Positions 36,006-45,423 of a stretch of 64,000 nucleotides of DNA are shown one piece after another; the stretch's first letter is position 1; the number at the start of each line of letters is the position of its first letter. The notes beneath the pieces are model-generated. The model did no database searches. It worked only from the letters and a program-made list of their open reading frames with translations, and was not told where the DNA came from. The DNA comes from Brevibacillus choshinensis (GTDB taxonomy: Bacteria > Bacillota > Bacilli > Brevibacillales > Brevibacillaceae). A program made the position numbers and the translations under genes. Location: the NCBI RefSeq assembly GCF_016811915.1, contig NZ_CP069127.1, positions 4,312,001-4,376,000 of the forward strand. Direction: 5' to 3'.

Positions 36006-36509
36006 TCATTGTGGGGGCGTCGGTACAGCTGGTTCATTCTCTCCCCCCAGGCGTCTCCTTGCCGTTTCCCTTTTCCCCACTGCCGGTACATGCTCCCCTG
36101 CCTTGGCCAATCCCCATACCGGCATGTTTCCGTATAGACACTCGTATTTTCCCGCCTCCACCAAATACGTTTCGTGAAAGATCCCGACTGTCCCGTCAGT
36201 CCCTACCGACTGATTGAACTTCCTCCATGCTGTCAAATGATTGTGACTATTTCTCGCATAATGTTCCAGATGCTCATAGGAGCGCCAGTATTGGATCTGG
36301 GTGAGCTCGCGCGAATTGAAATGTGCGGTACTCCCCAAAAACCCAAGCTCGGGATGCTCATGCAGTTCTTTGAGCATCCCGCCCATGGCAGACGCGACAG
36401 GCACCCACTTGTGAAACGCAAGCAACTTGTTCACACGCATGCCGATAATAAACACGACAAAAGGTCCATCCAAATGAGCCGTGAATCTTCCAGGTACTAC
36501 TTTTGCCAT
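36006..36509 (-). CDS. DUF4188 domain protein
   Basis: The 167-residue protein matches DUF4188: GPFVVFIIGMRVNKLLAFHKW, ELGFLGSTAHFNSRELTQIQYWRSYEHLEHYAR, VGIFHETYLVEAGKYECLYGNMPVWGLAKAGEHVP. The fold is related to dimeric alpha-beta barrel monooxygenase-like proteins; some relatives are annotated near aldoxime or haem enzymes, but function is unproven. The ATG at 36509 follows AGGTGG. It comes directly after the tetR-like gene, so it is the likely target of that regulator. Confidence 0.82.
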   Translation of the reverse strand: MAKVVPGRFTAHLDGPFVVFIIGMRVNKLLAFHKWVPVASAMGGMLKELHEHPELGFLGSTAHFNSRELTQIQYWRSYEHLEHYARNSHNHLTAWRKFNQSVGTDGTVGIFHETYLVEAGKYECLYGNMPVWGLAKAGEHVPAVGKRETARRRLGGENEPAVPTPPQ

Positions 36510-36518
36510 TAGGTCCAC

Positions 36519-37148
36519 CTACCTGATCAATAATTTGAGGTGCATCTCGTAATACGCCATGTAGTCCTTGGAGCGAAACAGATGGGCGGATAAGTAAGCG
36601 CCGTAAAAAATGGAGAACAGCAGCACCACAGCTTCTTCCTCGGTTACATGGGGAACGAGCTGCCCGTCTTCACGGATTTCTTTCACACAGCGCCCAAAAA
36701 TACAATCCAGCGTCACCTCTGCTACCCCTTCCGTCGACTCACGCTCGGGAAACAACAGCCACAGCTCCGTTTCCGTGAGTTTGGGAACCCATGGGTGCAT
36801 TTTTTGTTCCGACAAAAAGCTGATCAGGCTGAGCATGATGCCGGGGTGCTTCTGGGCATCCTTTGTCACTTTTCCATAGATGTGACGTACGGCTTCCCAT
36901 CCTCTTTTGCCCGAATCCGCGAGCTCTAGGTAGCACTGAGCCTGCCAGACGCTCATGAAGTAAATGAGCAGGTCTTCTTTTTGCGGGAAAAACTTGAAGA
37001 AGGTGACTTTCGAGATCTCCGCCTGCTGACAGATTTCCTCCACGAGCACCTGGCGAAAGTTGTGCTCTCCACTCAGATCCAGACTGGCTTGCAGCAATGC
37101 CAGCTTCGTCTTGGCCTTTTTCTTTTCACGCAACGATATCTTCATCAT
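36519..37148 (-). CDS. TetR/AcrR-family regulator
   Basis: The 209-residue protein has the TetR N-terminal HTH (VEEICQQAEISKVTFFKFFPQKEDLLIYFM) and an all-helical ligand domain. It is the first gene of a pair with DUF4188. A GTTA-N10-TAAC dyad at 37186-37203, with TATAAA inside, could be its operator but is weak. Confidence 0.85.
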   Translation of the reverse strand: MMKISLREKKKAKTKLALLQASLDLSGEHNFRQVLVEEICQQAEISKVTFFKFFPQKEDLLIYFMSVWQAQCYLELADSGKRGWEAVRHIYGKVTKDAQKHPGIMLSLISFLSEQKMHPWVPKLTETELWLLFPERESTEGVAEVTLDCIFGRCVKEIREDGQLVPHVTEEEAVVLLFSIFYGAYLSAHLFRSKDYMAYYEMHLKLLIR

Positions 37149-37319
37149 CTATGAGGTTCTCCTATGTCGATTCAATTACCCTTATGTTAGTATATAAATT
37201 AACAAGAGTAAAGTTTTTTACAAAAGAAAGCACTCCCTCTCTCGATTTTCTTTTTTCGGGTAGCCAATCGCCCTCCACACCAATACCATAGTGAAGAGCC
37301 CTTCGAAGGAGAGAAACAC

Positions 37320-38447
37320 GTGAGAGTCTGTTTTTATTGCAATCTCATCGAATTCAAGCCAAAAGGGAACGTTCTGCAGTTTTTCATCCTGTTACGCGCT
37401 CTGGATCGCAAGCTCGACCAATTGTCTGAATTCGAACGGCAACCATACGCTTTCGAATGCGTCCTCCCCTTCCGATTTCGCAATGGAATGGGTGGCTTTT
37501 CGTTTCGACACATTCGCTTTTTCCATTCGGAAGAACCGATCGAGGAAATCATTCAGCGAGATCGCAGGCGACCGTACGACTTCATCTTCATTCGCGGCCG
37601 CAATGAAGCCGTTAAGCTATTGCGGAAAAAGCAGTCCCTGGGACCGAAGCTGCTGTTTTTAGCCATTCAATACAATTTGTACGATCCTTACATCATGCGC
37701 CGGCTCAATTATTTGTTCCGCCATGCACGGGTTGTCTTTTTTCAGACAGAACCGAATGCCGAGCGATACCGTACGTATCAGCTCCAAAAAGGCTCCTATT
37801 CCAATCAAGAGCTTCTCCGAAAAATACAGGTGCTCCCTCAATTTGTGGAGCCCATGCCCAATCCACCCCCTGCACGCTCGCCTTCCGATCCCCTCGATCT
37901 GATTTGGGCAGGAGTCATTCGACCTCGCTACGGCCTTCCCGTCGCTACGAAGGCGATTTCGCTCATCCGCAAAGAGTACCCGAGAGCAAAGCTGCGTGTA
38001 CTCTATCCCTCGATCGTAGGAAAATATCGAAAACGGGCTGAGAAATTACTGCGTGCCCCAGGGGTCGCCGATCATGGGCAAAAATCCATGTGGAAAACCA
38101 AAGAGATGATCGTCAAAAGCGGCATCGGTGTCGCACTCCTCTACGACAATACGCAAGACCGCAACCCTTCCCATTCCTACTTGTCCCGCATTCTGGAGTA
38201 CATGGGGCTCGGGGTGCCCGTTTTGACCACGCGAACCATCGGCAATCTCTCCCTGCTCGGCCATACCTACCCTCTGTTCGTGGAGGATGCGCATGATATC
38301 GCGTTCCACTACGCAAAACTGTGCAATCCCGTTTACTATCAGGAAATGAGCGAGTATGTCAAAGAGCACGGGAAACGCTTTCTCGCTGACGAGGCAGTTC
38401 TGTCCTTTTGGCAAGTGATGCATGACGAATACAGACGCGGCATCTAA
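37320..38447 (+). CDS. GT4-like glycosyltransferase
   Basis: The 375-residue protein has two Rossmann-like halves. The C-terminal half shows DLIWAGVIRPRYGLPVATKAISLI and SHSYLSRILEYMGLGVPVLTTRTIGN, where the Glu of RILEYMGLGVPV fits the E-x7-E nucleotide-sugar site of GT4 enzymes. No membrane segment is seen. Acceptor and sugar are unknown; a cell-surface or spore-coat glycan role is possible. GTG start at 37320, seven bases after GGAGA. Single gene. Confidence 0.75.
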   Translation: MRVCFYCNLIEFKPKGNVLQFFILLRALDRKLDQLSEFERQPYAFECVLPFRFRNGMGGFSFRHIRFFHSEEPIEEIIQRDRRRPYDFIFIRGRNEAVKLLRKKQSLGPKLLFLAIQYNLYDPYIMRRLNYLFRHARVVFFQTEPNAERYRTYQLQKGSYSNQELLRKIQVLPQFVEPMPNPPPARSPSDPLDLIWAGVIRPRYGLPVATKAISLIRKEYPRAKLRVLYPSIVGKYRKRAEKLLRAPGVADHGQKSMWKTKEMIVKSGIGVALLYDNTQDRNPSHSYLSRILEYMGLGVPVLTTRTIGNLSLLGHTYPLFVEDAHDIAFHYAKLCNPVYYQEMSEYVKEHGKRFLADEAVLSFWQVMHDEYRRGI

Positions 38448-38476
38448 CTCCGCCCCATGTCTTTTTTTCGTACAAA

Positions 38477-38516
38477 AAAAGCCAACACGCTGCAGAAGCA
38501 GTCGGCGTTGGCTTTT
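38477..38516. terminator. Bidirectional terminator
   Basis: AAAAGCCAAC / GTTGGCTTTT arms lie between the convergent glycosyltransferase and IclR genes. Confidence 0.85.
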
Positions 38517-38518
38517 GT

Positions 38519-39262
38519 CTATTTCATCATTTTCCCCATGCGGTACGCTGCTTCCATGATGTAAGGAGCGTACTGACTCATTTTTTCCGGCGTCAGTCGA
38601 TTGGATGGACCTGATGCCGCGATCGATGCCACCAATTGACCGTTTCGATTAAAGATCGGAGCGGCTACCGCAGCGGTTCCGAGCTCCCGCTCCTCGACGC
38701 TCGTAGCGAATCCTTGCTGTTTGATTTGCTCCAGCTGCTCTACGTAGGATTCTCGGCTCACAAAGTCCGGCCAATCCGGGTCCTGCAGAAGCGCCTGCGC
38801 GACAGACTCATCCGCATACGCTACCAATACCTTGCTGGACGCTCCCACAGTCAGTGGCATGCGCGCTCCAATCGGGGCAACCCTGCGGATTGGCTGCTTG
38901 CTTTGCACAGCCTGAATGCGAATCCGCTCATTTCCATCCCGCACGTACAGGCTGATGGTTTCTTCCACCAAATCGCGCAGCCTTTCCATCTCTGGCAGCA
39001 GCATGGTGGCAGGATCATCATTATGAGTCAGGTTCGCAGACAATTCCCAGATTCGAAAGCCGAGACGATATTTCTCTGTTTGGACATCTCTGATGAGAAA
39101 GCCTTTGTTTTCCAACGTTGCCAGCAAACGATGCACCGTGCTTTTATGCAACGAGAGTCGACTGGAGATCTCACTGAGACCCAAATCGGTGTCATCCGTA
39201 AAACAGAGCAGGATATCCAGAGCCCGTTCGACCGCCCGCACGTTTGCTTTTTGTTCTTCCAT
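38519..39262 (-). CDS. IclR-family regulator
   Basis: The 247-residue protein has an N-terminal winged helix (LGLSEISSRLSLHKSTVHRLLATLENKGFL) and an IclR effector domain (PLTVGASSKVLVAYADESV; VEERELGTAAVAAPIFNRNGQLVASIAASGPSNRL). Such proteins control degradation of small acids or sugars, but no catabolic genes are adjacent. A perfect 17-bp palindrome lies 35-51 bp upstream of the start, implying autoregulation. Confidence 0.9.
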   Translation of the reverse strand: MEEQKANVRAVERALDILLCFTDDTDLGLSEISSRLSLHKSTVHRLLATLENKGFLIRDVQTEKYRLGFRIWELSANLTHNDDPATMLLPEMERLRDLVEETISLYVRDGNERIRIQAVQSKQPIRRVAPIGARMPLTVGASSKVLVAYADESVAQALLQDPDWPDFVSRESYVEQLEQIKQQGFATSVEERELGTAAVAAPIFNRNGQLVASIAASGPSNRLTPEKMSQYAPYIMEAAYRMGKMMK

Positions 39263-39296
39263 CTTTCTTACACCTGCTTCCTTCGTGGTTCCGTAC

Positions 39297-39313
39297 GTTT
39301 CATCTGATGAAAC
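39297..39313. promoter_or_regulatory. 17-bp palindrome, probable IclR operator
   Basis: GTTTCATC-T-GATGAAAC is a perfect dyad centred at 39305, resembling KdgR/IclR operators. Confidence 0.65.
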
Positions 39314-39496
39314 TAATATGCTACTTTTCAGTATACGAAAAAAATGTGCGTAGTAAAGAGCGGAAATTTCATTGCCTTGTCACAGCTTCCCATTTTCTAG
39401 CAGGCAGGACACTCCCACAAGCGATGAAACAAAAGGGACATACATTAATAAAAATACACCACTTGTTTCAATTCAGGATTGGGGGAATGACCTCAC

Positions 39497-40230
39497 ATGA
39501 GCATAAGCGAATCCAAATTGACCAAGTACTATGTCTTGCGTGCAAGCTCTGCACTCGCAGGAGCGTTGCCGCGCACTCGTCCCTTCAGCAAAAGAGCTCT
39601 CTATGATTATCTCCATCGGTATCGAAAGGTGATCGCCAAGCCGGCCTCTGGCAGCGGCGGTGCTGGGGTCATCCTGATTTCCAGCCGTGGGAATAGCTCG
39701 TACCGTGTGCAGCGTGGAGCCAATCGTCGAAACGTCAGCAGTAAGAGCAGCGCGTATCGATATCTGCGCAATAAGATCAAAACACGCTATCTCGTACAAA
39801 AGGGGATCTCCCTCGCTCGCGTCAATGGCCGCCCCTTCGATGTACGCGTCATGGTGCAACGGCATCCGGGTTCCCACTGGGTCGTCACCGGCATGCTTGC
39901 CAAAGTCGCTGGCAGGGGCTATATCATCACCAACGTCAAGCGCAGCGGCGGTCGCGTCCTCCCATTGCGCACAGCCATTGCCCGTGCATCCATCCGCTCC
40001 GCCTCCACCGATGCCATCATCACCCGTCTGCGCCGTATCGCCTTGCTCGCCGCTAGGAGGCTGGCCACCTACTACACCAAACAGCTCGAATTTGGTCTGG
40101 ACATGGGCATCGATGTAAACGGCAAGGTATGGATTATCGAAGCGACCTTCGTCCCGATATCTCTCTGTTTCTCAAGCTCTCAGACAAACAGATGTACCGC
40201 ACCATCGTCAGCTACAAGCGAACAGCCTAA
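39497..40230 (+). pseudogene. YheC/YheD-family ATP-grasp protein, frameshifted near the C-terminus
   Basis: The reading frame matches the small YheC/D-like ATP-grasp proteins of Bacillales: VIAKPASGSGGAGVILISS (ATP loop), YLVQKGISLARVNGRPFDVRVMVQ, FGLDMGIDVNGKVWIIEATFVP. After VP the frame turns into unrelated sequence that runs on to 40360 through a terminator. Adding one G at about 40156 restores DISLFLKLSDKQMYRTIVSYKRTA and a stop at 40228-40230, the expected family end. A one-base deletion or a sequencing error is therefore likely, affecting the last 26 or so residues. YheC/D relatives are associated with spore coats. Start ATG follows GGGGGAATGACCTCAC. Confidence 0.8.
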
Positions 40231-40315
40231 TAGAAACATGCCTTGCCAAGCTATTCCCCTTATGCGGATCAGTCACGCTCTCCTCACCAGCGGCATGAAT
40301 ACGGAAGCGTACGAA

Positions 40316-40347
40316 AAAAGGGAAGCCGCAGTCATCGGCTCCCTTTT
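40316..40347. terminator. Bidirectional terminator
   Basis: AAAAGGGAAGCCG / CGGCTCCCTTTT stem with a 7-base loop, between the ATP-grasp gene and the aldo/keto reductase gene. Confidence 0.85.
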
Positions 40348-40356
40348 CTTGTTTTG

Positions 40357-41184
40357 TTAGAAATTGAAATTGTCCGGGTCAGCCCCAAAACGTCTGTTTT
40401 CATTAAGCGCATTGATTTTTTCCACATCTTCTGCATCGAGTGAAAAGTCAAACACATCTGCGTTTTGACGAATCCGCTCTGGTGTGATCGATTTGGGAAT
40501 GGTCACGACCTGATTGTCCAAATCCCAGCGAATGACAATCTGCGCTGGAGATTTTCCGTACTTTTGCCCCAGCTCCACGAGCAGTGGATGATCGAGATTT
40601 CCTTGCATCAATGGGCTCCACGCTTCCATCTGGATGCGATGCTCCCGGCAGTAAGCAAGCAGCTCTCTCTGGGTCAGCAGAGGATGGTATTCGACCTGGT
40701 TGACAACCGGAGTGATTTCGCTGTTTTGACGCAAATCCTCCAAATGATGGCTGTGGAAGTTGCTGACTCCGATCGCGCGTACATAACCGTCTCGGTACAG
40801 CTTCTCCAGTGCTTTCCACGTTTCTACGTACTTGCCTTTGACTGGCCAGTGGATCAGATACAAATCGAGTGTCTCGATACCGAGTTTTTTCACACTCTCA
40901 TCAAAAGCTTTCAGTGTGGAATCATAGCCTTGATCGGCATTCCACACCTTGGTTGTGATGAACAGCTGATCCCGATCGATTCCTGATTGACGGATTCCCT
41001 CACCAACGCCGACCTCATTGCCATAGACAGCAGCCGTGTCGATGCTGCGGTAACCCGCTTCGATGGCAGAACGGACTGCGAGTGTTACTTCGTCTCCGTC
41101 CTTCACCTTCCAGACACCCAGACCTAACCAAGGCATCTTCACCCCGTTGTTCAATACCGAACTATCCGTGATCTGTGTTGCCAT
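40357..41184 (-). CDS. Aldo/keto reductase
   Basis: The 275-residue NADPH-dependent oxidoreductase has GYRSIDTAAVYGNEVGVGEGIRQSG (catalytic Asp and Tyr), ITTKVWNADQGYD (Lys), LDLYLIHWPVKG (His) and VVTIPKSITPERIRQNADVFDFSLDAED. This is the AKR5 group (YvgN/YtbE-like), which reduces methylglyoxal and other carbonyls. The start is the ATG at 41184 after GGGAGGAGATCGG; an upstream GTG at 41208 is unlikely. A TGTACGTACA palindrome lies 30 bp upstream. Confidence 0.93.
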   Translation of the reverse strand: MATQITDSSVLNNGVKMPWLGLGVWKVKDGDEVTLAVRSAIEAGYRSIDTAAVYGNEVGVGEGIRQSGIDRDQLFITTKVWNADQGYDSTLKAFDESVKKLGIETLDLYLIHWPVKGKYVETWKALEKLYRDGYVRAIGVSNFHSHHLEDLRQNSEITPVVNQVEYHPLLTQRELLAYCREHRIQMEAWSPLMQGNLDHPLLVELGQKYGKSPAQIVIRWDLDNQVVTIPKSITPERIRQNADVFDFSLDAEDVEKINALNENRRFGADPDNFNF

Positions 41185-41359
41185 CCGATCTCCTCCCGTC
41201 GTCCACAATGATATGTACGTACAATAAGTAAGTGTAGCACAAGTGGACTACCAAAAAAAGGGTGGTCATCTCCTCAAACTCTTTTTACATTTTTTGTTAA
41301 TTTTAACGTCTGCAGGAAATACTCTTGCTATGGACAACTTTACATAGCAGGTGAATCCA

Positions 41360-42193
41360 ATGCCCCATCCTTACTGGTACGGTGGACTCGTCTTCATTTC
41401 GTTGCTGCTCCTCTGCTTTACCCTCTGGAAGAAGAGGGATGGTCGCTTGCTCGTTCTGCATTTTGCCTTGGCTGGCCTGATCGATCCGTTCGAGTACATC
41501 ATACTCATCCTCTACCCGGCTTACCAGTACTTCCCTTCTCTAACCGGCGATTTATGGATCGACAACATGCTTGGCGCCATAAGCTCCAATGACTTCATCG
41601 TTCCGGCAGTCGCCGTCATCGGCGCAGCCTTTCACCTTCGCGTTTACTGGCTGGTGTTGTTTTCTGTGCTCTTTATGCTGGTAGAATGTCTGTTCCTTTC
41701 GTTTGCAGTTTTTGGGCATTTTTGGTGGGAGATTCCCTACTCCGGGATCGGCATCCTCCTTTTCCTTCTGATTGGCAGATATCTTTGGAAGCTGATCCTG
41801 CGCGGCCCCTTAAAGAAGCCTGTCCTTTTCCTTTACATCTTCTTTGTGTTTCTATTCATCTACGGCTCGTGTCATTTTATACAGGCGCATCTTCTCGATG
41901 TACATGACTTAAACATTGGCTGGTTTCCTGACCAGATTCGGGATCATCTCGCCCTCTCTGAAGCGATCGAAATACTCGTAGCTCTCCTTACCTCAGCTGC
42001 CTTCTTCTTCAATCGTACCGGCCAGCTCCTGATAGCGGTTGTGTTGATTGCCTTTGACACGTCCCTCATGGCATTGAAGATCATTCAGGTAGACAATGTC
42101 TGGGAGTTTATATTTTACGTTCTCTTGCAGTTTATCTCGATCTGGGTCGTCCATAAGATCGTGAAATACGGAACACAAACTCAGGTTAGCTAA
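41360..42193 (+). CDS. Unknown polytopic membrane protein
   Basis: The 277-residue protein is almost wholly hydrophobic with about eight predicted helices and a short His/Asp-rich loop near residue 180. I do not recognise the family. It starts at the ATG at 41360 (AGCAGGTG six bases upstream; a GTG at 41351 is an alternative). A CBO0543-family membrane protein gene follows after 25 bp, so the two form an operon and may act together. Confidence 0.75.
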   Translation: MPHPYWYGGLVFISLLLLCFTLWKKRDGRLLVLHFALAGLIDPFEYIILILYPAYQYFPSLTGDLWIDNMLGAISSNDFIVPAVAVIGAAFHLRVYWLVLFSVLFMLVECLFLSFAVFGHFWWEIPYSGIGILLFLLIGRYLWKLILRGPLKKPVLFLYIFFVFLFIYGSCHFIQAHLLDVHDLNIGWFPDQIRDHLALSEAIEILVALLTSAAFFFNRTGQLLIAVVLIAFDTSLMALKIIQVDNVWEFIFYVLLQFISIWVVHKIVKYGTQTQVS

Positions 42194-42218
42194 TTTTTCC
42201 CTATCGGAGCTGAAATTC

Positions 42219-42731
42219 ATGCATGTGACCCTTATCCTCTGGTCTATCTTTGCTGCCTGGCGTTGGGGCGACTGGAAACATTGGAAAAAGTACCACGCCA
42301 CCATGCTCTTCATGGCCTTATCGAGCGCCATGTACGATGTCCTTGTGAACGACGGCTCCTATTACTTATGGAGGTACGTAGGAAACAATTACTTCAGTGA
42401 AGAAATGGCCAGCCTTCTGTATACGTGCGTTGCCTTTCCCGCAACAGCCTTGCTGTTTCTGTCCAATTTCCCCGACGAGAGATGGCAGCAGCTCCTGCAC
42501 ATCGGCAAATACGTAGCCATCTATGTTTGCCTGGAGATCATCGGCCTGTACTTCGGCACCATCTCCCATGCCCACTCCTGGAATATGTGGTGGTCCACCG
42601 TGTTCAATCTGGCGATGTTCTCGATCCTGCGGCTGCATTTTACCAGACCCTTGATTGCCTACGTCGTTTCCTTGGCAATCGCCACCTATCTCATGATCCA
42701 TTTCCAAGTCTCTTTGTGGGACAGCGAATAA
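42219..42731 (+). CDS. CBO0543-family membrane protein
   Basis: The 170-residue protein has five hydrophobic helices and the family blocks LILWSIFAAWRWGDWKHWKKYHATMLFMAL, LLYTCVAFPATALLFLSNFP and LRLHFTRPLIAYVVSLAIATYLM. Function is unknown; the family is common in spore-forming Firmicutes. Second gene of a pair of membrane proteins. Confidence 0.82.
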   Translation: MHVTLILWSIFAAWRWGDWKHWKKYHATMLFMALSSAMYDVLVNDGSYYLWRYVGNNYFSEEMASLLYTCVAFPATALLFLSNFPDERWQQLLHIGKYVAIYVCLEIIGLYFGTISHAHSWNMWWSTVFNLAMFSILRLHFTRPLIAYVVSLAIATYLMIHFQVSLWDSE

Positions 42732-42743
42732 ACGCAAAAAAAA

Positions 42744-42774
42744 AACCGACAGCCCAGACTTCCTGCTGTCGGTT
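42744..42774. terminator. Bidirectional terminator
   Basis: AACCGACAGC / GCTGTCGGTT stem preceded by a ten-A run, between the CBO0543 gene and the flavin-binding protein gene. Confidence 0.85.
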
Positions 42775-42797
42775 CGCATTCTTTGTCCATACGTTAG

Positions 42798-43457
42798 CTA
42801 GTACAGACGATTTTTATAGCTATCTTCCAGACCGATCGCCACTTCTTTTGCCGTCACCCCTGGAAGCTTCACATGATCTGCCAGGACCTGCGCCATATTC
42901 GGAACGGACTCGGGCGCTGGCCATTTTTCAGGATTCCACAGTCCGGAGCGCATGAATGCCTTTGCGCAATGCACGTAGCACTCTTCTACCTGCACGCCGA
43001 TTCCAATCGTCGGCACTTTTCCGTTCACAGCCATTTTTTCAAGCACCTTTGCATCGCGAATCACACAAGCACGCCCATTGATGCGCAGCGTCTCCTCCAA
43101 AGTCGGTATCATAAAAATCAAACCGACATGCGGGTTTGCCAGAATATTTCGGAGCGAATCCATGCGCTTGTTTCCTGGACGCTCGGGAATGACCAGATGC
43201 CGATCATCGAGAACGTATACAAAACCAGGAGCATCTCCCCGAGGGGATGCATCGCAGTTGCCCTCCGTGTCTGCCGTCGAAAGGATGAGGAACGGTGCTC
43301 TTGCGAGAAAATCGCGGCAATGCTCATCCAAATAGCTGATCGATTTGTTCTGTACCAGACGACTAGGTTCACCGAGCAGCTCTCGAAGCTGCGATTCTTC
43401 CGTAATGACTCCCTGAAAGATATCGAATCCGTGCAAGCGAAACACCTCATTTTCCAT
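42798..43457 (-). CDS. Pyridoxamine 5'-phosphate oxidase-family FMN protein
   Basis: The 219-residue protein shows FLILSTADTEGNCDASPRGDAPGFVYVLDDRHLVIPERPGNKRMDSLRNILANPHVGLIFMIPTLEETLRINGRA. This is the split-barrel FMN-binding pattern of the MSMEG_1061-like group, acting on unknown substrates. The C-terminal part has HCAKAFMRSGLW. The start is taken at the ATG at 43457. Not in an operon. Confidence 0.85.
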   Translation of the reverse strand: MENEVFRLHGFDIFQGVITEESQLRELLGEPSRLVQNKSISYLDEHCRDFLARAPFLILSTADTEGNCDASPRGDAPGFVYVLDDRHLVIPERPGNKRMDSLRNILANPHVGLIFMIPTLEETLRINGRACVIRDAKVLEKMAVNGKVPTIGIGVQVEECYVHCAKAFMRSGLWNPEKWPAPESVPNMAQVLADHVKLPGVTAKEVAIGLEDSYKNRLY

Positions 43458-43523
43458 GGTTTGGTTAACTTCCCTTCCTCCATGATAGCATGAAGGAAAC
43501 AGCACTCGTCTCTTTCTTTATCA

Positions 43524-44429
43524 TCAATTGTTGAGGCTATCAGCTATTCCCAGCTTGCTTTCCACATAGTGCTGGATATAGTGTACCGATTGGGCACTGA
43601 GACAACGATCCTCTATCATAATTGGCGTAAAGCGGGAGAGACGCTGCAAATAAGGGGTAACGATACTCGTACTGACGATCAGATCAGGCTTGGCCTCGAT
43701 AATCGCATCCAGAGAAGCCGGATATTCCAGCGAGCCGATGAGCAGCTCCACATGGGCCAATCCCGCATCGACGATCGATTGGCGAAAATTATCCGCTCCC
43801 AGCCACGTCGTTCCCGCGATCCCCACCTTGCTCCCTGCAGGCAACTCCTGCAGCCTCTTGATGCTTTGCAGGCTTGACTCCGGGAGGCAAGCGATGACCT
43901 TGGGTTCATTTTCTCCGCACAGTCGTGCGATGATGGTCTGGACTTCTTCTACGTGCAGAAACGTCGTCACGATCAGGTCGTAGTAGCCGCTCTGGATGCT
44001 GCTCCCGAGCAATTCCAAGTCCTTGATCAGGCAAGGCTTCACGACGTAACCAGTCGCTTTCTCCAGCTCCACTGCATACTCTTGTGCCTGGGGGACATTG
44101 CACTCGACAAACAGCACTACCGGTTTGGCATGTGCCGCTTCTTCCCCCTCCCACTCGTGTGCTTCCCTGATGCGCTCTGTCTCGTGAGGTGGATCAGCGT
44201 GTACATATACGCCTATTCCTGGCTTGCTATAGATATATCCGTCCAGCTCCAGCTCCGCGTAGGCTGTTTGAACCGTATCCCGATTAATGCGCAAAAAGCC
44301 AGCCAGCTCACTTGCGCTGGGCAATGCTTCATTGGGCGGGTACACACCCTCGTGTATAAATGTCTTAATCTGTTCTTTCAGTTGAACATGTATGGGAATG
44401 GAAAGGGATTCATTTACCGAGACTCTCAT
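43524..44429 (-). CDS. GntR-family regulator with periplasmic-binding-like domain
   Basis: The 301-residue protein has a GntR winged helix (ALPSASELAGFLRINRDTVQTAYAELELDGYIYSKPGIGVYV, residues 35-77) linked to a C-terminal alpha/beta domain that looks like a sugar- or substrate-binding fold (VELLIGSLEYPASLDAIIEAKPDLIVSTSI). It is neither the FCD nor UTRA nor the MocR aminotransferase type. Target and ligand are unknown. AGAGGTG precedes the ATG. Confidence 0.82.
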   Translation of the reverse strand: MRVSVNESLSIPIHVQLKEQIKTFIHEGVYPPNEALPSASELAGFLRINRDTVQTAYAELELDGYIYSKPGIGVYVHADPPHETERIREAHEWEGEEAAHAKPVVLFVECNVPQAQEYAVELEKATGYVVKPCLIKDLELLGSSIQSGYYDLIVTTFLHVEEVQTIIARLCGENEPKVIACLPESSLQSIKRLQELPAGSKVGIAGTTWLGADNFRQSIVDAGLAHVELLIGSLEYPASLDAIIEAKPDLIVSTSIVTPYLQRLSRFTPIMIEDRCLSAQSVHYIQHYVESKLGIADSLNN

Positions 44430-44651
44430 CTGGTCACCTCTGACTGCAACGGATTCAAGATACTGTCATCGTACAATGCCTCAGCGATTTCTAGCAAGAG
44501 TGAACTATCAGACAATAAATCCACTGGATCACTTCCCCAGCATCGACACAGCTAGACCTTTATAACTTTGCAAACCGTGTTTTGTAAATCATGCGCCTAC
44601 AAATTGGATAACCTATAGCATAATCGAGCTATCAATCACGGAGGTATTTGC

Positions 44652-45239
44652 ATGAGTTGGACTCTTATTTGGCAGGCCGTAGGTGTAATTGTAATCGGAA
44701 CTCTTTTGTTACGAATTGCAGGTAGAAAATCGATTTCCCAAATGACAATGGCACAGGTAATCGTTATGATCGGTCTTGGGACTTTGATCATCCAACCGAT
44801 AACTGGTAATGGTTACTGGCCAACCTTCCTTTTAGCAGCCGTCTTGGTAATGGTCATGATCGTGATGGAATACCTCGAGATCAAATCTAACGGATTCGAA
44901 ACTTTTATTACTGGCAAGGCAGTTACTGTCATTGAGAATGGGCAACTGAATGAAGGCAATATGCGCAAACTCAGACTAACAGCTGATAAGCTCGAAATGA
45001 GACTGCGACAAGCTGGAATATCAAGCATCTCTGACATTGAATGGGCTACAATCGAAGTCAGTGGAAACTTAGGCTACCAGCTTAAATTGGAAAAGCAGCC
45101 TGCCACCAAAGAAGATATCCAGAGGTTAATCGCTATTCTCGAGAATCGAATCCCCGATACAGAGCCCTTTGTACCAAATAACATTTTTTCAGAAATTAAG
45201 CATGGGCATCAAAATCCACACCCCACCAATCTCCAGTAA
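44652..45239 (+). CDS. DUF421 (YetF-like) membrane protein
   Basis: The 195-residue protein has three N-terminal helices and the family block LLLRIAGRKSISQMTMAQVIVMIGLGTLI, then a soluble domain (TVIENGQLNEGNMRKLRLTADKLEMRLRQAGISSISDIEWATIEVSGNLG). YetF relatives are found in spore-forming Bacillales; the role is not settled. GGAGGT is six bases before the ATG. From here base composition becomes more AT-rich. Confidence 0.9.
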   Translation: MSWTLIWQAVGVIVIGTLLLRIAGRKSISQMTMAQVIVMIGLGTLIIQPITGNGYWPTFLLAAVLVMVMIVMEYLEIKSNGFETFITGKAVTVIENGQLNEGNMRKLRLTADKLEMRLRQAGISSISDIEWATIEVSGNLGYQLKLEKQPATKEDIQRLIAILENRIPDTEPFVPNNIFSEIKHGHQNPHPTNLQ

Positions 45240-45423
45240 ACTTTCATCTAACCGAGCGGCAAGACTCTTTTGCCGCTCTACATGTTTCCATCTAGAAAAA
45301 ATAACAGGTGACTTTAGATACGTAGACGAATAGAATCTTTGATAGTACACACATTTGCAATTATCCGTTTGCTTGTGTACGACAATTACGATCCTTCAGT
45401 AACCTGACCTGGGGGTGCTTTTG

